Shown: positions 33,249-43,387, counted from the first letter of the stretch. The stretch: DNA of 64,000 bases from an uncultured SAR116 cluster alpha proteobacterium (GCA_902619485.1 CACNEF010000001.1:1-64000), one strand, 5' to 3'. Program-made: numbers and translations. Notes: generated by a model not told the origin, from the letters alone.

Positions 33249-34793
33249 ATGCATAAGTTAATAGATATAATTACAAATAATTATTTTCTTAAACAAAAAC
33301 TTAAAGTGATAATTCCTAAAACACCAGTAAGAAGACTGACTGATAACTGGCAAGGCTCAACTAAAAGTGGAAAAAGAATATTAACTAACCCAGTTAATAC
33401 AAAAACTATTCAGGATTTTAATAAATTCAATTTCATAAGAGATTTAAAATCAGAAGGAAGCATAAAAGCAAGGTCAACTACACGATCATTAGTGGAAAAC
33501 TGGATCAACGAAGATTATAACCTCCGATCTCATGAATATAATTCTGCAATAATGGCAGAACGAATTTCATGTTGGAGTTTTAATTATTCTTGGTTTGCAG
33601 AGAGTGGTGGATTAGATTTTCAAAAAAAAATTTTAAATTCTATTGCCTTACAATCTAAATTTCTTGAATTAAAACTCGATCTATCAAAAGACAACCTTGA
33701 AAAGATAATTATTATTAAAGGGATTTTAGTATCTAAGTCTATTTTATACGAAACGATAGATAATATTAATCAATTATTAACTGTTATTAATGAAAAGCTC
33801 GAAATCTTGACTAATACTGATGGTGGGCACATAAGCAGAAGTCCTGTTAAGCAATTAAATTTATTGAGACATTTAATTGAGATAAGATCTATAATTGCGA
33901 TTTTAAAAAATGTAGATGCTGATGGGTTGCATCAAAAAACAATAAAAATGGGAGAGTTTTGCAGAAGTTTTCAAATGCCTGATGAATATTTTTCATGGTT
34001 TCACGGTGGTTCCTTAATAAGGAAAGAAATTATAAAGCAAACTTTAAATAGAATTGGATATAAAAATAGGATTTTTAGCCTTGCTGAAGAAACTGGGTTT
34101 TGTAGGTTGTCAAATATGAATTCTGTTTTATTTGTGGATATAGGACTAAATAAAAAAACAATTCATAATAAAAAAGCTAGCCTATTTGGTTTTGAATTTT
34201 TTTATAAAAAAGAAAAGATAATTTCCAACCTTGGAGAAATTAATAACTCAAAATATAAAAATATGAAAAATTCTCTTTCTTCTACGGCGGCTCATTCTAG
34301 CCTGAATATAGATGATCGAAATAATATAGACCTCAGTGGGAGAAGAATTACAAGAATATCAAATATCCAATTTGGAAAAACTAAAGATGGTAATTTAATA
34401 GATGCAACTCATTCAGGGTACGAAACAATTTTTGGCGTTCACCACAGAAGACAAATATACCTTTCTAATAAAAAAAATGAAATTAGAGGAAGAGATGAAA
34501 TTTTAAATATTGGCAATATTGGCTCAATTCCCAAAAACGCATATATTCGTTTTCATTTATATCCAGGGATTGAACTCATAAAAACAAGAAGTGGTTCAAT
34601 ACTATTAAATCATCAAAAGGGTTATGTCTGGAAAATGAGCTCTAACAATAAAAATATAAGCATAGAAAATTCAGTAATATTTACTCCTAATGGTCCAAAG
34701 CCATGTAAAGAGCTCAGTATTATTTTAGACTTAGAAAAAATAAGAGCTTACAAAAGTATTTCTTGTAATTGGGCATTTGAACTTCAAAAATAA
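33249..34793 (+). CDS. Heparinase II/III-family protein (cytosolic, unknown substrate)
   Basis: This 514-residue protein resembles the alphaproteobacterial heparinase II/III-like family found beside rsmB and purH. The N-terminal half is alpha-helical (toroid-like, with ILNSIALQSKFLE and GGHISRSPVKQLNLLRHLIEI shown only in part). The C-terminal half has the beta-sandwich signature DATHSGYETIFGVHHRRQIY, with conserved His. No signal peptide is seen, which is odd for a polysaccharide lyase. It is tightly coupled to rsmB and 69 bases before purH. Its conservation among housekeeping genes argues for a cellular role, perhaps in the envelope; the substrate is unknown. Confidence 0.8.
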   Translation: MHKLIDIITNNYFLKQKLKVIIPKTPVRRLTDNWQGSTKSGKRILTNPVNTKTIQDFNKFNFIRDLKSEGSIKARSTTRSLVENWINEDYNLRSHEYNSAIMAERISCWSFNYSWFAESGGLDFQKKILNSIALQSKFLELKLDLSKDNLEKIIIIKGILVSKSILYETIDNINQLLTVINEKLEILTNTDGGHISRSPVKQLNLLRHLIEIRSIIAILKNVDADGLHQKTIKMGEFCRSFQMPDEYFSWFHGGSLIRKEIIKQTLNRIGYKNRIFSLAEETGFCRLSNMNSVLFVDIGLNKKTIHNKKASLFGFEFFYKKEKIISNLGEINNSKYKNMKNSLSSTAAHSSLNIDDRNNIDLSGRRITRISNIQFGKTKDGNLIDATHSGYETIFGVHHRRQIYLSNKKNEIRGRDEILNIGNIGSIPKNAYIRFHLYPGIELIKTRSGSILLNHQKGYVWKMSSNNKNISIENSVIFTPNGPKPCKELSIILDLEKIRAYKSISCNWAFELQK

Positions 34794-34862
34794 TTTTTAG
34801 TTGACTTATCTAATGAAAAGAAATTATTTGAAAGTCATTTAACAAATTTAAAAAGTTTATAC

Positions 34863-36470
34863 ATGAATAATAATAAAGAAATTTTTTTTACAAAAGATAT
34901 CAAAATCAAAAGAGCTCTAATTTCAGTAACTGATAAACGTGATCTTGAAAAAATAGCTAAAGTTTTAGTAAAAAATAAAATAGAAATTCTTTCTACAGGA
35001 GGAACTGCTAAATATCTAAAACAAAATTCTATTCCTGTAAAAGAAGTATCAGATCAAACAAACTTTCCTGAAATTTTAGATGGAAGAGTTAAAACCTTAA
35101 ATCCTAAAATACATGGTGGTATTCTTTTTAGAAGAGACGATCCTTCACACTTAGAACAAATTCAGAAACATGATATTTATGAAATAAATCTCTTGATTAT
35201 TAATTTATATAAATTTAGAGAGGCGTTACAAAAAACATCTAAGAACAGAGATATTATAGAAAATATTGATATTGGCGGACCAGCAATGATTAGAGCTGGA
35301 GCAAAAAATCATGAATTTGTAACAGTCGTTACAGATCCCAATGACTATTCAGAATTAATTTCACAAGTTGATAACAATGGAAAAATTAAGTACTCATACA
35401 GAAAATATCTTGCCGCAAAGGCGTTTAGATTAACTAACGAATATGATAACGCCATTTCAGATTGGTTAGAAGATAAAGAGATTATCTCATCAACTTTTCC
35501 TGAAAATTTGTCAATTAATTTAAATAAGTCATATGAAATGCGATACGGTGAAAACCCACATCAAAAAGCAGCACTTTATAAAACATCTGATAAAAGAAAA
35601 GGAATTACAAATAGTGAAAAACTTCAAGGCAAAGAACTTTCTTATAATAATGTAAATGATGCAGATGCTGCATTTGACCTAATCTGTGAATTCAAAAAAC
35701 CTGCTGTTGCTATAATTAAACATGCCAATCCTTGCGGAGTAGCAGAAAACGATGATCTTAATTCTGCTTGGGAAAAGGCACTTCAAACTGACCCTGTAAG
35801 TGCTTTTGGTGGCATAGTATCTATAAATAGAGAATTAACAAAAGATTTAGCTCTCAGAATGAAGTCACTTTTTTTAGAAGTCATTATTGCTCCCAATGTT
35901 GACAGAGAAGCTTTAGAGATTTTTGCTGACAAGCCTAATGTTAGAATATTGACAACTGGTTCACTAGAATCACCAGAGGATACAGGTTTATTATTTAAAT
36001 CTATTTCTGGTGGGATGTTAGTGCAATCGCGTGACTATAAAGTTTTAAACAGTGATAACATTAAAATAGTAACAAAACGGAAACCAACTAATAAAGAAAT
36101 TGATGATTTGTTTTTTGCATGGAAAGTTGCAAAACATACGAAATCAAATGCTATTGTTTATGCAAAAAATTTACAAACTGTAGGTATTGGAGCAGGTCAA
36201 ATGAGTAGAATTGATTCTACTTCAATAGCTAACGAAAAAGCAAAAAAGGCGTCCAATTTAGCTAAATTGGAAACATCAATGGCTTATAAATCCGTTGTAG
36301 CCAGTGATGCTTTTTTTCCGTTTGCTGATGGTTTGATTGCTGCAGCAAACGCAGGTGTAACCGCTGTTATTCAGCCAGGTGGCTCTATTCGTGACAAAGA
36401 GGTGATTGAAGCAGCTGATGAAAGAAATATTGCAATGATTTTTACATCAATTAGACATTTTAGGCATTAA
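34863..36470 (+). CDS. purH: Bifunctional AICAR transformylase/IMP cyclohydrolase
   Basis: PurH performs the last two steps of IMP synthesis. The N-terminal cyclohydrolase domain shows RALISVTDKRDLEKIA and STGGTAKYLK, with VKTLNPKIHGGI. The transformylase domain has MRYGENPHQKAALY, IIKHANPCGVAEN (the catalytic Lys-His pair) and SDAFFPFADGL. The length of 535 aa is typical. Its final four bases overlap the 3' end of mutY on the opposite strand. No regulatory element was recognised in the 69-base upstream spacer. Confidence 0.97.
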   Translation: MNNNKEIFFTKDIKIKRALISVTDKRDLEKIAKVLVKNKIEILSTGGTAKYLKQNSIPVKEVSDQTNFPEILDGRVKTLNPKIHGGILFRRDDPSHLEQIQKHDIYEINLLIINLYKFREALQKTSKNRDIIENIDIGGPAMIRAGAKNHEFVTVVTDPNDYSELISQVDNNGKIKYSYRKYLAAKAFRLTNEYDNAISDWLEDKEIISSTFPENLSINLNKSYEMRYGENPHQKAALYKTSDKRKGITNSEKLQGKELSYNNVNDADAAFDLICEFKKPAVAIIKHANPCGVAENDDLNSAWEKALQTDPVSAFGGIVSINRELTKDLALRMKSLFLEVIIAPNVDREALEIFADKPNVRILTTGSLESPEDTGLLFKSISGGMLVQSRDYKVLNSDNIKIVTKRKPTNKEIDDLFFAWKVAKHTKSNAIVYAKNLQTVGIGAGQMSRIDSTSIANEKAKKASNLAKLETSMAYKSVVASDAFFPFADGLIAAANAGVTAVIQPGGSIRDKEVIEAADERNIAMIFTSIRHFRH

Positions 36471-37582
36471 AAATCAAGAATCTCATTATTTTTTAAAACA
36501 TTTAAAATTTTTTTAATTAAACTTGGCAGAGCTAAATCATTTATATTTTTTTTTTGTACAAATCTGTAAGAGCTTTTGCTTAAGTCATTAACCAATGCAT
36601 TTTCATTATTTATTGTAGCAATTGCCACAGAGCAATTAAGTTTGAAATGAGTGAAAATGTGATTTAAATTCTGATCTAATATCTTCCATTTAATACCTAA
36701 AAAATTAGGTTTTTTTTTATTAAATTTTGGAGATTTTTTAAATCTATTACTTTCCTCATACCACCCTATAGAGGGCAACACATCCATGTTGGCTAAAAGT
36801 CCACTACTCTTATTGGTTTCAAACAAAACAGCGCCGTCTTCATTCTGTAAATAGAAGAATAATCCATACCGCTCTTCTTTTTCTTTTTTTGGAAGTTTTA
36901 TTGGATATTGCTTAGCACTAGTTGTGCCACCGATGTCACAAATAGCTAATAAAGGACACAATTTACATCTTGGTGACTTAGGAATACAAATTAATGAACC
37001 TAAATCCATTAAGGCTTGTGCATAATCTCCATGCCTGTTGTCAGGAAGGTGTTTTTCAGCAATGTTTTTGATAAAAATCTTTGATTCCTTTATGGGTTTT
37101 TCAACTGCATAAAATCTTGAAAAAACTCTTTCAACATTTCCATCTATAACGTTTGATTTTCTATTAAATGCTATAGCCATAATGGCTGATGATGTATATT
37201 CGCCTATTCCAGGAAGGGCCATTAAAGAATTTTTATCTTTTGGGAAAAATCCATCATATTTATTAGAAATTATTTTTGCTGTTTCATGCAAATTTTTAGC
37301 TCTACTATAATAGCCAAGTCCTGCCCAATATGAATTAATTTCATGTAATTCTGCTTTTGCAAGGGCATTAATATCAGGCCATTTTCTAACAAACTTTAAA
37401 AAATATGGTATTACTGTTTTTACTACAGTTTGTTGCAACATAATTTCTGATAAATAAACAAAATAAGGATTTGAAATCTCACCTGGTAGTGCTCTCCAAG
37501 GTAAAATTCTTCTATTAAAATCGTACCAAGATAACAATGAATTAGAAAAAGTATTGTAATTATTTTTTTTTAACTGTGTCAT
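36467..37582 (-). CDS. mutY: A/G-specific adenine DNA glycosylase
   Basis: MutY removes adenine mispaired with 8-oxoguanine. The helix-hairpin-helix LPGIGEYTSSAIMAIAF, the catalytic Asp in VIDGNVERVFSR, the Glu in SEIMLQQTVV and the 4Fe-4S cysteine cluster CIPKSPRCKLCPLLAICD (spacing 6-2-5) are all present. A C-terminal NUDIX-like domain for 8-oxoG recognition follows, with FTHFKLNCSV. The length of 371 aa is normal. It stands alone on the minus strand and is divergent from the dciA-like gene, a common alphaproteobacterial arrangement. Confidence 0.96.
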   Translation of the reverse strand: MTQLKKNNYNTFSNSLLSWYDFNRRILPWRALPGEISNPYFVYLSEIMLQQTVVKTVIPYFLKFVRKWPDINALAKAELHEINSYWAGLGYYSRAKNLHETAKIISNKYDGFFPKDKNSLMALPGIGEYTSSAIMAIAFNRKSNVIDGNVERVFSRFYAVEKPIKESKIFIKNIAEKHLPDNRHGDYAQALMDLGSLICIPKSPRCKLCPLLAICDIGGTTSAKQYPIKLPKKEKEERYGLFFYLQNEDGAVLFETNKSSGLLANMDVLPSIGWYEESNRFKKSPKFNKKKPNFLGIKWKILDQNLNHIFTHFKLNCSVAIATINNENALVNDLSKSSYRFVQKKNINDLALPSLIKKILNVLKNNEILDF

Positions 37583-37638
37583 AGAATTTTATTATATAAT
37601 AAAACCAAAAAGATTTAATTTAAAATAATTGTTAACAT

Positions 37639-38076
37639 ATGAAGTCTTTATTTAAAATCACAGAAAATATTGTTGAGAAAAATCTTAGTAGATTAGGATC
37701 TATTCAAAATCATATATTTTTCAATTGGGCACATATTGCAGGTCAATATGCAGATATAACAATTCCACATAAAATAAAATTTGGTAGAAAAAAAAATATT
37801 GATGGCCAAATAACAATCAAAGTCCAAAATGGCTTCGGACTGGAAGTTCAATACGCAATTCCACTTCTATTAGATCAAATTAATGCTCGATTCGGGTTTA
37901 AAGCAATATCAAAAATAAAAATTATTCAAGCTGACATTCAGAACAGCTTTGAAATTAAAAAAGAACCTAGTAAACTTACCGTAGAAAACACTTTAGAAAA
38001 TCTAGAGTCTAATATACTTCCAAAAAACGATCTGAAATTAGCAATGCAAGAATTTGAGATTTCTAGAAAAAAATAG
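37639..38076 (+). CDS. DUF721 / DciA-like protein
   Basis: DUF721 proteins include DciA, the ancestral loader or activator of the replicative helicase DnaB. The 145-residue protein has the family core IFFNWAHIAGQYADITIPHKI followed by a short beta segment, GQITIKVQNGFGLEVQYA, and a helix QINARFGFKAISKIKI. The C-terminal 40 residues look disordered. Gene order mutY / DUF721 / dsbA-like / smc is conserved in Alphaproteobacteria. Helicase loading is inferred from the family and not shown by the sequence. Confidence 0.85.
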   Translation: MKSLFKITENIVEKNLSRLGSIQNHIFFNWAHIAGQYADITIPHKIKFGRKKNIDGQITIKVQNGFGLEVQYAIPLLLDQINARFGFKAISKIKIIQADIQNSFEIKKEPSKLTVENTLENLESNILPKNDLKLAMQEFEISRKK

Positions 38077-38174
38077 TCACATTCTATAAAATCTTGTACT
38101 TTGTGCATTGATCTTAGTATATAAGAATATTATTATCTGGATTTTTAAAACGACAAAAAAAGTTTGGGGAAAAT

Positions 38175-38801
38175 ATGTTTTTAAATAGAAGAAATTTTTT
38201 GCTAGGTGTTGCTGTTTTTTTCTTATTTTCAAAAAAAAGTTTTTCAAATCAAGATACATTAAACGAGTTGATGCGAAAACAATTTTTGGGTTCTGACGAT
38301 GCACCAATAAAAATAAAAGAATTCTTTTCATTAACCTGTGGTCACTGTTCAAACTTTCATATAAAAACACTGCCTCAACTCAAAAAAAAATACATTGATA
38401 CGGGTAAAGTTCAATTAGAATTTATTGATTATCCTCTTGACAGACTCGCAGTTATTGCAGCTACATTAGCTAGATCAATACCTACAAAGGATGGTTACAT
38501 AGAGGCTGTAAGCATTTTATTAAAAAAGCAGAAACAATGGGCATATTCAAAAAATCCTTTGAATGAGTTACAATCAATCGCCAAATTATTTGGCATATCA
38601 TCAAAAAAATTTAATGATATTTCTCAAAACATTCCACTTATGCAGGAAATTGTTACAAAAATGGAAAAAGAGTCTAAAAACTTTGATATAAATTCTACTC
38701 CAACTTTCATTGTAAATGATAAATATAAAATTTCTGGAGCTTTATCTTTCAAAGACTTTGAAAAAGAACTTTTGAAGTCAATTAACGCAAAAAAATCTTA
38801 A
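38175..38801 (+). CDS. DsbA-family periplasmic disulfide oxidoreductase
   Basis: This 208-residue thioredoxin-fold protein has active site CGHC (Cys55, Cys58) in FSLTCGHCSNFH and a cis-Pro loop in NSTPTFIVNDKY. The N-terminus NRRNFLLGVAVFF is a signal peptide with a twin-arginine-like pattern, so Tat or Sec export cannot be separated by eye. Helical insertion between the two halves is as in DsbA. It lies between the DUF721 gene and smc. Dithiol oxidation or isomerisation is the likely role; no dsbB is in the window. A GGGGA lies 4-5 bases before the start. Confidence 0.92.
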   Translation: MFLNRRNFLLGVAVFFLFSKKSFSNQDTLNELMRKQFLGSDDAPIKIKEFFSLTCGHCSNFHIKTLPQLKKKYIDTGKVQLEFIDYPLDRLAVIAATLARSIPTKDGYIEAVSILLKKQKQWAYSKNPLNELQSIAKLFGISSKKFNDISQNIPLMQEIVTKMEKESKNFDINSTPTFIVNDKYKISGALSFKDFEKELLKSINAKKS

Positions 38802-38819
38802 AGTAAAATTGGAAAACAA

Positions 38820-41800
38820 ATGAAATTCAAATCTATAAGAATTTCTGGATTTAAATCTTTTTTAGAGCCAACAGAAATAGATCTTAACGAAGGCCTAACA
38901 GGGATAGTAGGTCCAAATGGCTGTGGCAAATCAAACATTGTAGAGGCTATGAAATGGGTAATGGGTGAAAATTCAGCAAGACAAATGCGTGGCGAAGGTA
39001 TGGATGATGTAATTTTTTCTGGATCAAATGAACGCCCAGCTAGAAATTTCGCTGAAGTAACAATTAAATTAGATAACGCTGAAAAAAAAGCCCCTGCTAA
39101 TTATAATCAATTTGATGAAATTGAAATTTCAAGAAAAATCGAACGAGAAAAAGGTTCTACTTATAGAGTTAATTCTAAACAAGTTAGAGCTAGAGATGTG
39201 CAATTAATTTTTGCAGATAGCGCCAGTGGAGCTCGATCATCAGGAATTGTAAGTCAAGGAAGAATTTCACAAATAATAGAGTCCAGCCTTGAAGAGAGAA
39301 GAATAATTCTTGAAGAAGCCGCAAACATTAAAGGGTTACATAATAGGAGACATGAAGCAGAATTAAAATTAAATGGAGCTACTGACAATTTAAGTAGATT
39401 GTCAGATATAGAGAATACATATAATGAGCAACTTGTTGAATTAGAAAAACAAGGTAGGAAGGCAGCTCGTTACAGGTCAGTAGGAGATAGGTTAAGAAAA
39501 GCCGAAGCTTCGCTTTTCTTGTCACTACTAAACACAGCTGAACAAGAATTTAATGACCTAGAGGCAAAATTTAATAAATCAAAAAATAACGTTGAAGAGG
39601 CTCAAATAAACTTATCTAAAAATACAAAATCGAAGCTAGAAATTTTTAACAAGCTACCCGAGCTTAGAACAATTGAAACAGAAAAAGCTGCTACTTTACA
39701 ATCATTAAATATTTCAAAAATTAGATTAGAAGAAGAAGAAGCAACTTCAAAATTAACGTTGAAAAATATTTTAAACCAAATAACACAAATAGAAACTGAT
39801 CTTAAAAGAGAAATTGAAATAAAGGATGATGCGAATAAAACAATTTCAAATCTCCTTCTAGAAAAAGACAAGCTACAATTAGATACAAAAGATTTCACAA
39901 CTAAGAAAAAGGATGCTTCAAAAAAAGTAAATGAACTTAAAATAAAGTCTGAATATGCAGATGCAAAACTTTCATCTATAAATTCCGAAATTTTTTCAAT
40001 AAAATCTGACAAATCAGATCTGGAAAATCGAATTAATAATTTAAAAGAAAAAATAAAAAATTCAGAAGATCAAAAATCACAGTTCAATATTACTGAAGAT
40101 AAAAAGTTAATCGATGAGCACAACAAGAAAAGGGTTAATGTTGAAAAGTTAATTAAAGAAGAAAATGAAAAGCTAAAATTAATAAAAAAACAATTAGAGA
40201 CTAAAGAGAATTTAAATATAAACCTAAAAGAAAAGAAGGGTAAAATAGATTATGATCTCAATGTAATGAGAGCTGATTTACATTCTTTATCTTCGCTATT
40301 AGGCTATGATGAATTCAAAAACAACACTCTAGAAGCAACAATAGATGATATAGGGAACCTTCAAGATGCAATTGGATCGGTACTAGGTGAAACAATATTA
40401 GCTCCTGTAAAATCAGACAATTCAGACGAACAGAACATTTCTTACTGGAAAGAAATTACAGCTAAATTTGAAGAAAAGTTACCCAAAGGTGCTACTCCTA
40501 TAATTTCAAAAATTAAAAAGAATTCAATTCTAGATATTGCATTAATCGGTATAGGTATCGTAGAAAATGAAAAAATTGCTCTTAAACTTCAAAAAGAATT
40601 ATCTTTTGGACAGGCTTTGACAACCTTAAAAGGAGGCTTGTGGAGATGGGATGGATATGTTCAACCTTTAGGCGTTCAAAATAGTTATTCAGAAAGATTG
40701 CAACAAATTACAAAATTAAGAAATTTACAAGATGAATTACCATATAAAGAAAAAGAAGAAGTTACAATTGTTAATGAAATTAATCAAAATGAGTTGGAAT
40801 TAGAGAAATTTTTTGGAACAACGAAGGAAATAGAATCTAAAATAAACTTACTGAATAATGAATTAAATGACACAAAATTATCAATTTCAAGTTTAGATTC
40901 AAAGATAAATTCAAGTAATATCTTATTAAAAGAACATCAAAATATTTTAGATACATCTCAAAAAGAATTAGTAGATTTAGAAACACTATCTAAAAAATCA
41001 TTAAACTTGCCAACTTTACTAGCAGATGAATTGAAAATTAGAAATACAGCTGATCAATGTAGAAACGAATTGACAGATGCAATGGCTGCAGAGCAACAAA
41101 TTAGAAATCAGGAAAGTTATCAACAAAGAAACCTAAAGCAAATTAACAATCAAAAAAATGATTGGGAAAACAGAAAGGTCGAGGCAGAAACAAGAATTAA
41201 ATCTTTAAAAGAAAGACTAGATAACTTGAAAGAAGATAAATCAAGACTAGAGAAACTACCAGATAATTTTGTGGAAAAAGCTAATGAATTAAATATCAAG
41301 ATTGAAACAGCTGAAAAAAACAGAAACCTTGCTGCAGATAAGTTAGTACAAACGGAAACATTACTGAATGAAGCAGAAAACTTAGAAAAATCGTCAGAAC
41401 AAAATTTAGCATCTTTTCGAGAAGATATGATAAAAGTAGAAGCCGCACTTAATCTAGCTAGCACAAAAATAGAAAATATCGAGGATAGAGTTTATGAGAA
41501 ACTCAGGGTAAAGTCGAAGCAACTAATAGAAATTGTTAATTTAAGTGAAAACGAAGAATTAAATACATCAATAGAAACTTTAGAAAAGACAGTTCAAAGA
41601 TTATTAAATGAAAGAGAATCATTAGGCGCTGTAAATTTACGTGCTGAAGAAGAAATGAACGAAATGAGACAAAAAATTGAATTGATGTCTAAGGAAAGAG
41701 TTGACTTAGAATTAGCAATTGAAAAACTAAAAAGTGGAATTTTTGAATTAAATAAAGAAGGCAGACAACGTCTTAAAGAAAGTTTTGAGCTCGTAAATAA

Positions 41801-42248
41801 AAACTTTAAGAATCTTTTTAAAAAGCTTTTTGGAGGTGGTGATGCTGAATTAAAATTAGTTGGAGATGATGATCCTCTTAAAGCTGGATTGGAGATATTA
41901 GCAAGTCCACCTGGAAAAAAAATGCAATTACTTTCCTTGTTGTCAGGTGGAGAACAAGCTTTAACAGCCATATCTCTCATTTTTTCTGTTTTCTTATGTA
42001 ATCCTGCTCCAATATGTATTTTAGATGAAGTTGATGCTGCTTTAGATGATAGTAATGTAAGCAGATTCTGTAACTTGTTGGATAAAATAGTAGATGAAAC
42101 AGAAACTTATTTTTTAGTTGTTACACACCATAGATTAACAATGGCTAAAATGAATAGACTTTTCGGTGTTACAATGGAAAAAAAAGGCATTAGTAGACTG
42201 GTTTCTGTTGATTTAGAACAAGCAAATAAAATAAAGGATATAGCCTAA
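38820..42248 (+). CDS. smc: Chromosome partition protein SMC
   Basis: SMC is the condensin ATPase that compacts and segregates chromosomes. The N-terminal head has Walker A GPNGCGKS at residues 31-38. Two long coiled coils flank a hinge domain at about residues 490-640 (DDIGNLQDAIGSVLGE to LKGGLWRWDGYV). The C-terminal head carries the signature LLSGGEQALTAISLIF and Walker B PICILDEVDAALDD. The length of 1142 aa is full. It follows the DsbA-like gene after 18 bases. The kleisin partners ScpA and ScpB are not in this window. Confidence 0.97.
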   Translation: MKFKSIRISGFKSFLEPTEIDLNEGLTGIVGPNGCGKSNIVEAMKWVMGENSARQMRGEGMDDVIFSGSNERPARNFAEVTIKLDNAEKKAPANYNQFDEIEISRKIEREKGSTYRVNSKQVRARDVQLIFADSASGARSSGIVSQGRISQIIESSLEERRIILEEAANIKGLHNRRHEAELKLNGATDNLSRLSDIENTYNEQLVELEKQGRKAARYRSVGDRLRKAEASLFLSLLNTAEQEFNDLEAKFNKSKNNVEEAQINLSKNTKSKLEIFNKLPELRTIETEKAATLQSLNISKIRLEEEEATSKLTLKNILNQITQIETDLKREIEIKDDANKTISNLLLEKDKLQLDTKDFTTKKKDASKKVNELKIKSEYADAKLSSINSEIFSIKSDKSDLENRINNLKEKIKNSEDQKSQFNITEDKKLIDEHNKKRVNVEKLIKEENEKLKLIKKQLETKENLNINLKEKKGKIDYDLNVMRADLHSLSSLLGYDEFKNNTLEATIDDIGNLQDAIGSVLGETILAPVKSDNSDEQNISYWKEITAKFEEKLPKGATPIISKIKKNSILDIALIGIGIVENEKIALKLQKELSFGQALTTLKGGLWRWDGYVQPLGVQNSYSERLQQITKLRNLQDELPYKEKEEVTIVNEINQNELELEKFFGTTKEIESKINLLNNELNDTKLSISSLDSKINSSNILLKEHQNILDTSQKELVDLETLSKKSLNLPTLLADELKIRNTADQCRNELTDAMAAEQQIRNQESYQQRNLKQINNQKNDWENRKVEAETRIKSLKERLDNLKEDKSRLEKLPDNFVEKANELNIKIETAEKNRNLAADKLVQTETLLNEAENLEKSSEQNLASFREDMIKVEAALNLASTKIENIEDRVYEKLRVKSKQLIEIVNLSENEELNTSIETLEKTVQRLLNERESLGAVNLRAEEEMNEMRQKIELMSKERVDLELAIEKLKSGIFELNKEGRQRLKESFELVNKNFKNLFKKLFGGGDAELKLVGDDDPLKAGLEILASPPGKKMQLLSLLSGGEQALTAISLIFSVFLCNPAPICILDEVDAALDDSNVSRFCNLLDKIVDETETYFLVVTHHRLTMAKMNRLFGVTMEKKGISRLVSVDLEQANKIKDIA

Positions 42249-42270
42249 TAAAAGTTTTTGAAGTAAACTC

Positions 42271-42299
42271 TTGACTTATTTGTAAGCTCAAAATAATTT
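42271..42299 (+). promoter_or_regulatory. Candidate sigma70-type promoter of the Fo ATP synthase operon
   Basis: TTGACT and TAATTT with a 17-base spacer lie 35 bases before atpI, just after smc. The -35 element is one mismatch from consensus, making this the best promoter-like match I noted in the window. Not verified experimentally. Confidence 0.45.
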
Positions 42300-42333
42300 A
42301 AGCACGCTTATAAATTTCATTTGAAAGTAAAGT

Positions 42334-42642
42334 ATGAGCACGTTAAATAAAAAAAAAAATTTATCAAAAAGAATAGACGTTGCACTAGCTAAGAAGGATT
42401 ATAAAAAAACATTTAAAGATACAGATTCACTTAATATTTACTATAGAGTTGGAACAGAATTACTCGCTGGTTTGCTAATTGGTGCGGGCTTAGGATGGAC
42501 AATAGATCAATGGTTTAATACCACTCCATTATTTCTATTAGTATTTTTTTTGTTAGGTGGTGTAGCTGGGATATATAACCTTTGGAGAGTTTTGACTGAC
42601 AAAGGTTTGAAAATGGGATTTTTTAACGAAAAAGAAAAATAA
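42334..42642 (+). CDS. atpI: ATP synthase protein I (AtpI)
   Basis: AtpI is a small two-helix membrane protein that assists c-ring assembly. The 102-residue product has a basic N-terminus, then YYRVGTELLAGLLIGAGLGW as first helix with the conserved Gly pattern, the loop TIDQWFNTTP and a second helix ending YNLWRVL. The family pattern and the place before atpB make the assignment clear. It starts at ATG 42334 and is followed one base later by the atpB ATG. Confidence 0.93.
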   Translation: MSTLNKKKNLSKRIDVALAKKDYKKTFKDTDSLNIYYRVGTELLAGLLIGAGLGWTIDQWFNTTPLFLLVFFLLGGVAGIYNLWRVLTDKGLKMGFFNEKEK

Positions 42643-42643
42643 A

Positions 42644-43387
42644 ATGAATTCACCTGTTGAACAATTTACGATTAAAACTTTATACGAACTCAACTTTATG
42701 GGTATTGATGTATCATTCACTAACGCTTCTTTGTTCATGATGTTGTCTATTCTTGGGTCAGTTTGTTTTTTATATTTTGGATCAAGAAAACAAGCTCTTA
42801 TACCTGGAAGATTTCAATCCCTAGTAGAAATGTCATATGAGTTTGTTGCAAATATGGTTAAAGAAAATGCAGGCAAAGGTAGTCAAGCCTACTTTCCATT
42901 TATATTCACTTTATTTATGTTTATTCTATTTGGAAACCTACTTGGAATGATTCCCTACAGTTACACTTTTACTTCACAAATAGCAGTTACCTTTACATTG
43001 GCTGCAATTATTTTCGTAGGAGTTACAATTATCGCAATTTTAAAACATGGGTTTAAATTTTTTACGTATTTTTTTCCATCTGGAGTACCAATTGGCCTAG
43101 CACCTCTACTGATACCAATTGAGATTATCTCTTATTTTATCCGTCCAATTAGTTTATCTGTTAGATTATTTGCTAATATGTTAGCCGGACACACAATGAT
43201 GAAGGTATTTGCTGGACTCATAATAATGATGGGATCAGCAGGTGGAATTTTAAAAGCAGGAGCTGTGTTACCTCTTATGGCAGTTATTGGTTTGACAGGG
43301 CTTGAATTTTTAGTAGCAGCGCTTCAAGCTTATGTTTTCAGTATTTTAACATGTATGTACCTTCATGATGCAATACATTTACACTAA
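42644..43387 (+). CDS. atpB: ATP synthase Fo subunit a
   Basis: Subunit a forms the proton half-channels against the c-ring. The essential arginine is in ISLSVRLFANMLAGHTMMK. The C-terminal helix has GLEFLVAALQAYVFSILTCM shown in part, with the conserved Glu and Gln. The N-terminal segment QFTIKTLYELNFMGIDVSFT is alphaproteobacterial in style. The length of 247 aa is normal. It is followed by atpE after 42 bases containing an AAGAAAGGA ribosome site. Confidence 0.97.
   Translation: MNSPVEQFTIKTLYELNFMGIDVSFTNASLFMMLSILGSVCFLYFGSRKQALIPGRFQSLVEMSYEFVANMVKENAGKGSQAYFPFIFTLFMFILFGNLLGMIPYSYTFTSQIAVTFTLAAIIFVGVTIIAILKHGFKFFTYFFPSGVPIGLAPLLIPIEIISYFIRPISLSVRLFANMLAGHTMMKVFAGLIIMMGSAGGILKAGAVLPLMAVIGLTGLEFLVAALQAYVFSILTCMYLHDAIHLH

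Noticed and set aside
38077-38370. 97-aa minus-strand frame over the dsbA start
   Set aside because: Overlaps a well-supported gene, has no family features and no ribosome site; reads as a shadow frame.
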